64,000 nucleotides of DNA from Bacillota bacterium. Its GTDB lineage: Bacteria; Bacillota; Clostridia; Acetivibrionales; JAEZXR01. Shown one piece after another: positions 59,236 through 64,000 of the stretch. The DNA is taken from positions 1 through 64,000 of the forward strand of contig JAEZXR010000064.1 of the NCBI GenBank assembly GCA_023419605.1, read 5' to 3'. The notes below the pieces were generated by a model that saw only the letters and a program-made list of their open reading frames with translations, ran no database searches and was not told the origin of the DNA. Numbering within the stretch: position 1 is the first letter of the stretch; every line of letters starts with the position of its first letter. The translations under genes and the position numbers were made by a program.

Positions 59236-59901
59236 ATGTTTCATGTTAGCACAAAAAAGCTTTTGATAGCAGGAATTACCGCAGGTCCGTTATTTACACT
59301 TTCATGGCTGATAGCCGGTGCTACGCGCGAAGGATATAATCCGCTGCGGCACCCTGTTAGCTCTCTTTCCATCGGCAATCTCGGCTGGACGCAGATTACA
59401 ACCTTTCTAGTTGTCGGTTCATTGCTTTTGGGTTTTGCGATTGCACTTATGCGGATTACAAAAGCTCAAAACGTTTCTGTTTGGGGTGCACGCATAATAG
59501 CTCTTTGTGCAATAGGGCTGATTGGCGCGGGTCTTTTCGTAAGCGACCCCTTGAGCGGTTATCCGTCAGGCTTACACACACTCCGTGAAAACAGAAGCCT
59601 TTCGGGGGTATTACATGACATGTTTTCCGCATTTCTCTTCATTGGTTATCCGTTCGCCGCTTACAAATTCGCCCGAATCTTTATGAAGAAAAAAGAGATC
59701 GGTTGGGCAATTTACACTATAATTTCAGGAATCGCTTTCATCTGTTTTTTTATTATAACAAGTATGGGGTTTGGACAAGTAGCAGGTTTTGTTGATTACG
59801 GCGGCCTGTTTCAGCGTATAACGCTAACTATCTTATGGTGCTGGATGACATTAGTTGCCATACATTTTTTGCGTGTCTGTGACAATAATAAGAACTTTTG
59901 A
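59236..59901 (+). CDS. DUF998 membrane protein
   Basis: 221 residues with about six hydrophobic segments; the HPVSSLSIGNLGWTQ loop and SGVLHDMFSAFLFIGYP segment match the DUF998 family. ATG 59236 has GAAGGAGG upstream at 8 nt. Function of the family is unknown. Neighbours are gene fragments, so context gives no clue. Confidence 0.85.
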   Translation: MFHVSTKKLLIAGITAGPLFTLSWLIAGATREGYNPLRHPVSSLSIGNLGWTQITTFLVVGSLLLGFAIALMRITKAQNVSVWGARIIALCAIGLIGAGLFVSDPLSGYPSGLHTLRENRSLSGVLHDMFSAFLFIGYPFAAYKFARIFMKKKEIGWAIYTIISGIAFICFFIITSMGFGQVAGFVDYGGLFQRITLTILWCWMTLVAIHFLRVCDNNKNF

Positions 59902-59922
59902 ACGTATCCAGGTATTTCTGTA

Positions 59923-60051
59923 TGTGGAAAATTTATATCTGCAGTGGGCTATGGCGGAGTGGAGCCACTGGGTGTTCGTACAGAAAGCGAAGCTAGAGAT
60001 GCAGTTCAAATGCAAGTAGATACTGGGTCGATCCTATCAAAATATCCTTAG
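59923..60051 (+). pseudogene. Amidohydrolase gene fragment
   Basis: A 42-codon frame without start codon reads FISAVGYGGVEPLGVRTESEARDAVQMQVDTG, matching the middle of imidazolonepropionase-like amidohydrolases (the usual ...RKAVREQIAAGAD... region). Upstream and downstream parts are absent. Another remnant in the 58-60 kb region. Confidence 0.5.
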
Positions 60052-60164
60052 ATGAAGGATATGATTCCTAATATCTTACCGGACCTTCATTCCTGCCGCG
60101 GCGGAGCTTTGCTTTCTTATCCGCCTGCTTTTTGGCAGATTATCACAGCCTTACTATTGCCCCT

Positions 60165-61088
60165 TTACCGGTTGAGTCCTTGAAACATGCCATTCTTAAC
60201 CATATAGTGAAGCAGACCGGTAAAGACATGACGTTTATGCCCACTCCACTTAGGTGCAATCAGGTGCTTGTGATCGCCATCCCCGGTGACTCTATGAATG
60301 ACCATTTCTTGGGGTATCCGGGTAATCGCCTCTGCCACCCATTTTATATAAGTTGCTTCATCTAACAAAGGAAAGGGCTCTTCTAAATATTCCTTATATA
60401 AAGGACTGTCTTCCAATATATGCAGCATGGCCATCTTGATGCCGCTTACGGGCTGTGTTGCCATGTAATCAATAGTTGCCATGAAATCCTCATAAGTCTC
60501 ACCCATAAGTCCAACAATTAGATGAACAATTACGGGAATATCGGCTTGATTTAACAGCGAGACAGCTTTTTCATAAACAGATAATTCATATCCCCGCTTG
60601 AAACGGTTTGCTGTCTTCTGATGGATGGTTTGAAGCCCAAGCTCGACCCATATGGGCTTGATTTTAGATAAACGGCCAAGCTCTTTAACCATCTTATGGG
60701 AAAGGCAGTCGGGCCTTGTACCAATGGCCAGTCCTAGAATTCTCTCATCAGCGAGAATTTCTTCGTAGACAGGAATCAATCGATCCACGGGTCCATAAGT
60801 GTTGGTAAAGGATTGCAAATAGGCAATATAACCGTTGGAATTACTTTTTGAGGCAACTATCTTAATGGCTGAATCAATTTTCTCACGAATCTCCATGGGT
60901 CCAGCTATGGCAAAATCGCCGGAACCTTTTGCCGAACAAAAGGTGCAGCCGCCTGTGCCCTTTCTTCCATCTCTGGTAGGACAGGTACAACCGATATCTA
61001 GCGAGATTTTATAGACTTTATGGCCAAAGAGTTGCTGGTAGTAATAATTGGTGGAATAATATGGTTTTTGGTCTGGCCAAAATTTCAT
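60165..61088 (-). CDS. Radical SAM protein, TIGR01212/YhcC type
   Basis: 307 residues. Radical SAM cluster with the family's long spacing: Cys36 (TCPTRDG) then Cys48 and Cys51 (GGCTFC). Then QSFTNTYGP, IGTRPDCLS and VELGLQT. AGGAGGTG precedes ATG 61088; a longer frame lacks a ribosome binding site. Biochemical role of the YhcC group is not settled, though tRNA or other small-molecule chemistry has been suggested. Confidence 0.9.
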   Translation of the reverse strand: MKFWPDQKPYYSTNYYYQQLFGHKVYKISLDIGCTCPTRDGRKGTGGCTFCSAKGSGDFAIAGPMEIREKIDSAIKIVASKSNSNGYIAYLQSFTNTYGPVDRLIPVYEEILADERILGLAIGTRPDCLSHKMVKELGRLSKIKPIWVELGLQTIHQKTANRFKRGYELSVYEKAVSLLNQADIPVIVHLIVGLMGETYEDFMATIDYMATQPVSGIKMAMLHILEDSPLYKEYLEEPFPLLDEATYIKWVAEAITRIPQEMVIHRVTGDGDHKHLIAPKWSGHKRHVFTGLLHYMVKNGMFQGLNR

Positions 61089-61326
61089 GTTGCACCTCCT
61101 GTAAATAAAGAATAAAATAAGATTAATATATTTTAACATATCCTTAAAGCGGCGTCATTATAAGATTGTTCCTGGATTACGGCAAAAGCATGAAGGCTTT
61201 CATTCTATCGAAAAATATAGTAAAATCATATTATGTAATCCTCGTTGTCAATGATGAAACCAAGCGGAATTTATAATAAAGAAATATTATCCAATACAAA
61301 AATCTATGAATTATTTTGAGGATAGG

Positions 61327-63135
61327 ATGCTGCTTATGAATCAATTGCCAGTGTTTATAAAAGGAGTCTTCAGAATTTGTAAAAGCATAGGATTGTTTTA
61401 TGGGGATCTGAAAATAAAGAACAAGCTCTTCGTATTGCACCTTATGATTGTTTTGGCAGTATTTGCCGCATGCCTGGCGGCTCTTCAGGTTGCATTTAAA
61501 ACCTATGATGACCAGCTCTATAGTGAAGCGGCACAAGTTTTGAATCTTTCTACCTCCGGAATCGAAAGCGATCTCAAAAGAATTGAAAAAATGTCCTATA
61601 ACATCATCTCCGATTCCAAGGTACAGGAATATGTGGGCGTTATTAAGAACTCGGAGCTTCCTTTTGAGCGAAATGAGAAGATGGGACTTTTAATTACCAC
61701 CTTAAGCGCCTACGCAAATTCCGAAAATAATGTCTCTTCCATCCACTTTATAAGCACGGAAGGAGAGCAATACAGAATCAGCACCGCTGCTTTCGATATC
61801 GACGATGGAATTAAGGATTCTCTTGTTCAGCGTGCACGCATGCAGGAAGGGGCCAATGTAATTTTTGTGCCGGGAAATGAGGACAAATCCGTGTTTGTTG
61901 CCCGTGCTATTCTGGCAACGCCCGGTTTAAGCCTGGACTATATGGGCACTGTCATTATCCGCTTTAATATAAACAAGGTCATTCAACAATATATGGCTTC
62001 CTCTCCGAAAAGTTCTTCACAGCTCATCATCCTGGCAGACGGTAAAACCCTTTACTCCTCCAGCCCCTTAGCGGATCTTGACAACTCTCTATTTGTATTG
62101 AGTGACAGTACAGGATACGCTGTTCGCGAGGTGAAAGGGGAGAAACTGTTAATCACTCATCATGTTTCCGCATATTCGGGTTGGGACTACATCAGCGCCA
62201 TTCACTATGAGCAGATATTTAATAGAATTATTTTTATGCGAAGCATGATCGTTCTGCTTTTCCTCGTGATATCCATACTCACGGTGCTTATGAGCATGCG
62301 GTTCGCCAGGAACCTCACCCGGCCGCTGGAGCTGCTGACACTAAAAATGAAGCAGGTGGAAAGAGGCGATTTTGAGATTCATGGAGAGGATATCGCCGAG
62401 TACCCGCGGAGGGATGAAATCGGTCAACTCCATAAGGATTTCGGAATCATGATTCAAAAAATCGATACCTTGATTAAAGATGATTTTATTAAGAAGATAA
62501 TTATAAAGGATGCACAAATAAAGGCACTTCAGGCACAGATCAACCCCCACTTCCTTTATAATACCCTGGAATCCATCAACTGGATGGCGAAACTGAACCA
62601 ACAAAAAAACATATCCTTGATGGTGGAATCCCTGGGAAACCTGCTGCGTGCAGCCATCAGCAATAAAGAGAGGGTAGTGAGCCTGGAGGAGGAATTGAAG
62701 CTTCTGGAAAGCTATGTTACCATCCAGAAGATACGGTACGAAGAAAGACTTGATTTCTGCCTGAAGGTAGGAGAAAACCTGCAAAAGTTCAGTATTCCGA
62801 AGCTAACGCTGCAGCCCATCGTAGAAAACTCCATCAAATACGGTCTGGAGAACATGCTCGGTACCTGCAAAATTTGTGTAAAGGCATTTGAAAAAGAGGG
62901 TGCGCTGGAGCTGGTCATTGAGGACAATGGGCCGGGAATACCGCCGGATATATTGGAACGGCTGAATTCCGGTGAAATAATGCCCAGGGGCCTTGGCATC
63001 GGACTAAGAAACATCGATGACAGGATCAAAATGATCTTTGGAGACAAATACGGTATCGAAGTGGAGAGTACGCCCGGTCAGGGGACCAGGGTGGGCGTTC
63101 TGCTTCCGAATGAAATGGGGATGGGGAATGTATAA
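61327..63135 (+). CDS. YesM-type sensor histidine kinase (third copy)
   Basis: 602 residues from ATG 61327 (GAGG upstream; 61306 and 61336 are alternatives). Membrane segments near 40-58 and 300-322 flank the sensor; HAMP; HPHFLYNTLESINWM-type motif with phospho-His (QINPHFLYNTLE); ATPase domain with ENSIKYGLE, DNGPGIPPDILE and GIGLRNID. Pairs with the response regulator that follows, overlapping by 8 nt. Confidence 0.92.
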   Translation: MLLMNQLPVFIKGVFRICKSIGLFYGDLKIKNKLFVLHLMIVLAVFAACLAALQVAFKTYDDQLYSEAAQVLNLSTSGIESDLKRIEKMSYNIISDSKVQEYVGVIKNSELPFERNEKMGLLITTLSAYANSENNVSSIHFISTEGEQYRISTAAFDIDDGIKDSLVQRARMQEGANVIFVPGNEDKSVFVARAILATPGLSLDYMGTVIIRFNINKVIQQYMASSPKSSSQLIILADGKTLYSSSPLADLDNSLFVLSDSTGYAVREVKGEKLLITHHVSAYSGWDYISAIHYEQIFNRIIFMRSMIVLLFLVISILTVLMSMRFARNLTRPLELLTLKMKQVERGDFEIHGEDIAEYPRRDEIGQLHKDFGIMIQKIDTLIKDDFIKKIIIKDAQIKALQAQINPHFLYNTLESINWMAKLNQQKNISLMVESLGNLLRAAISNKERVVSLEEELKLLESYVTIQKIRYEERLDFCLKVGENLQKFSIPKLTLQPIVENSIKYGLENMLGTCKICVKAFEKEGALELVIEDNGPGIPPDILERLNSGEIMPRGLGIGLRNIDDRIKMIFGDKYGIEVESTPGQGTRVGVLLPNEMGMGNV

Positions 63136-64000
63136 GGTATTGTTGGTAGATGATGAACGTATCATACGGCAGGGGATCGCCACCATCATTGATTGGGAAA
63201 AGTACGGTTTCTTGCTGGCTGGAAGTGCCCAAAACGGGATAGAGGCGTATGCGATGATAAACGAAGACCCGCCCGATGTTGTGATTACGGATATAAAGAT
63301 GCCGGTACTGGATGGGCTGGGTTTGATTGCCAAGATGAAGCTTTCCCATCCGGATATTGTATTTGTCGTACTCTCCGGGTATGGTGAGTTTGACCTGGCC
63401 AATGAAGCAATGAAATACGGAGTCAGGCACTATCTGCTGAAGCCTTGCAATGAAAACAAAATCATTGAGGTTTTGGAGGATGTACGGGACGAGCTGTCCC
63501 AAAGAGAGCTGCGGGAGGAGTTCGTCCGGAAAACGAAGCAGAATCTGGATAAGGTGCTGCCTCTGGTAAGAGAACAGTTTCTGCGGGATTTTATTATGAA
63601 CCGTGCCTATACAAAAGAAGAATTCCAGTATTACTGTGGATTGCTGGGGATAGAAAAGGACCGGGTACGGCTGGTTCAGTTTCAGCCGGAAGGAGAATAC
63701 GGGTTCGAGGAAATTCTCTATTTGGGAACTATCCTGGAGGAAAGTGCAGGAAAAGACCCTATATATTTTCATACCGTCATGAGAAATCAGCTTCTCGCTT
63801 TAGTAAAGAACAACAGCGAGGAAGCCATTGTGGATCTGATCCACCGTGTGAAAGAGAAATATATGTTTTATAACGGCAAGGATATCACGGTGTATTATAG
63901 TGAAGCGGATTCGCTGGAGACGATGCCGCAAAAATATAAAATCGCCCAGGAATGCCTTACCTATTCCTTTTACCTCGAAACAGGCAGCATCATTACCCGG
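63128..64000 (+). CDS. YesN-type response regulator, cut by the window end
   Basis: 291 codons, incomplete on the right. Receiver domain with Asp8/Asp9, phospho-acceptor Asp55 (ITDIKMP) and LKPCNENK; the AraC DNA-binding part should lie beyond the window. ATG 63128 overlaps the kinase stop. Target genes would be to the right. Confidence 0.9.
   Translation, partial: MYKVLLVDDERIIRQGIATIIDWEKYGFLLAGSAQNGIEAYAMINEDPPDVVITDIKMPVLDGLGLIAKMKLSHPDIVFVVLSGYGEFDLANEAMKYGVRHYLLKPCNENKIIEVLEDVRDELSQRELREEFVRKTKQNLDKVLPLVREQFLRDFIMNRAYTKEEFQYYCGLLGIEKDRVRLVQFQPEGEYGFEEILYLGTILEESAGKDPIYFHTVMRNQLLALVKNNSEEAIVDLIHRVKEKYMFYNGKDITVYYSEADSLETMPQKYKIAQECLTYSFYLETGSIITR

Noticed and set aside
1..64000. CRISPR array, insertion-sequence transposase, rRNA operon or replication origin
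   Set aside because: No regularly spaced repeats, no transposase-like reading frames, no rRNA sequence and no DnaA-box cluster were seen.

Overview
The window reads as a chromosomal segment of a spore-forming, polysaccharide-degrading Clostridia member (Firmicutes). The evidence is the gene content: sigma-H, CotF-type coat proteins, mini-RNase III next to RlmB, a Cys T-box, many strong AGGAGG-type ribosome binding sites, and several YesM/YesN-LplBC sugar-uptake modules beside secreted glycoside hydrolases. The species cannot be named from the sequence alone. No CRISPR array, rRNA or replication origin was seen.

Layout. 1-1.1 kb is AT-rich and looks like the end of an integrated element: an S24-type repressor, a divergent promoter pair with three matching operators, and the 3' part of a tRNA-Thr(TGT) that would be the attachment site. 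1.2-4.5 kb holds a DUF815 ATPase, a tRNA-Arg-like pseudogene, an Lrp regulator and an EamA exporter. 4.5-11.4 kb is one rightward run: a leader with a terminator, a 2-hydroxyacyl-CoA dehydratase-like protein with its activase, queD-queE-folE-queC, an HD protein and folP-folB-folK. FolE supplies dihydroneopterin triphosphate to both the 7-deazaguanine (preQ0) and folate branches. 11.4-21.4 kb is a first carbohydrate module: YesN/YesM divergent from two ABC permeases, a lipoprotein binding protein, a GH130 phosphorylase and a secreted GH18-like/crystallin protein. 21.6-23 kb has a FAD reductase and a small XRE regulator. 23.5-31.5 kb is a second carbohydrate module: a membrane AraC regulator, ABC permeases, a binding protein and a GH5 glucanase with a fascin-like C-terminus. 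31.8-37.2 kb is an FtsX/MacB-type ABC transporter with its own two-component system. 37.5-41.3 kb has a secreted lyase-like protein, an AraC regulator and a GH30 enzyme.

41.8-50.9 kb is a housekeeping block: T-box, cysE, cysS, then a tocopherol-cyclase-like gene and split transketolase inserted before mrnC, rlmB, a YacP-like nuclease gene and sigH. After tRNA-Gly, 51.1-57.1 kb carries an unusual surface-type cluster: a TPR glycosyltransferase, three DUF6385-like proteins (one fused to a DNRLRE-like domain), a GT4 glycosyltransferase and a small methyltransferase. After tRNA-Thr(GGT) come two coat-protein genes, then a stretch of gene fragments (58-60 kb), a radical SAM protein, and a third YesM/YesN pair that runs off the right end.

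Three features cross these boundaries. A family of structured ~90-98 nt intercistronic repeats has three clear copies, one degenerate copy and one doubtful copy. Leaders of several secreted-enzyme genes contain Shine-Dalgarno-preceded mini-ORFs. One leader (29.7-29.8 kb) can fold into a pseudoknotted RNA that matches no class I recognise. The GH130 gene has no standard start codon at its natural N-terminus; the ribosome binding site points to an ATC codon.
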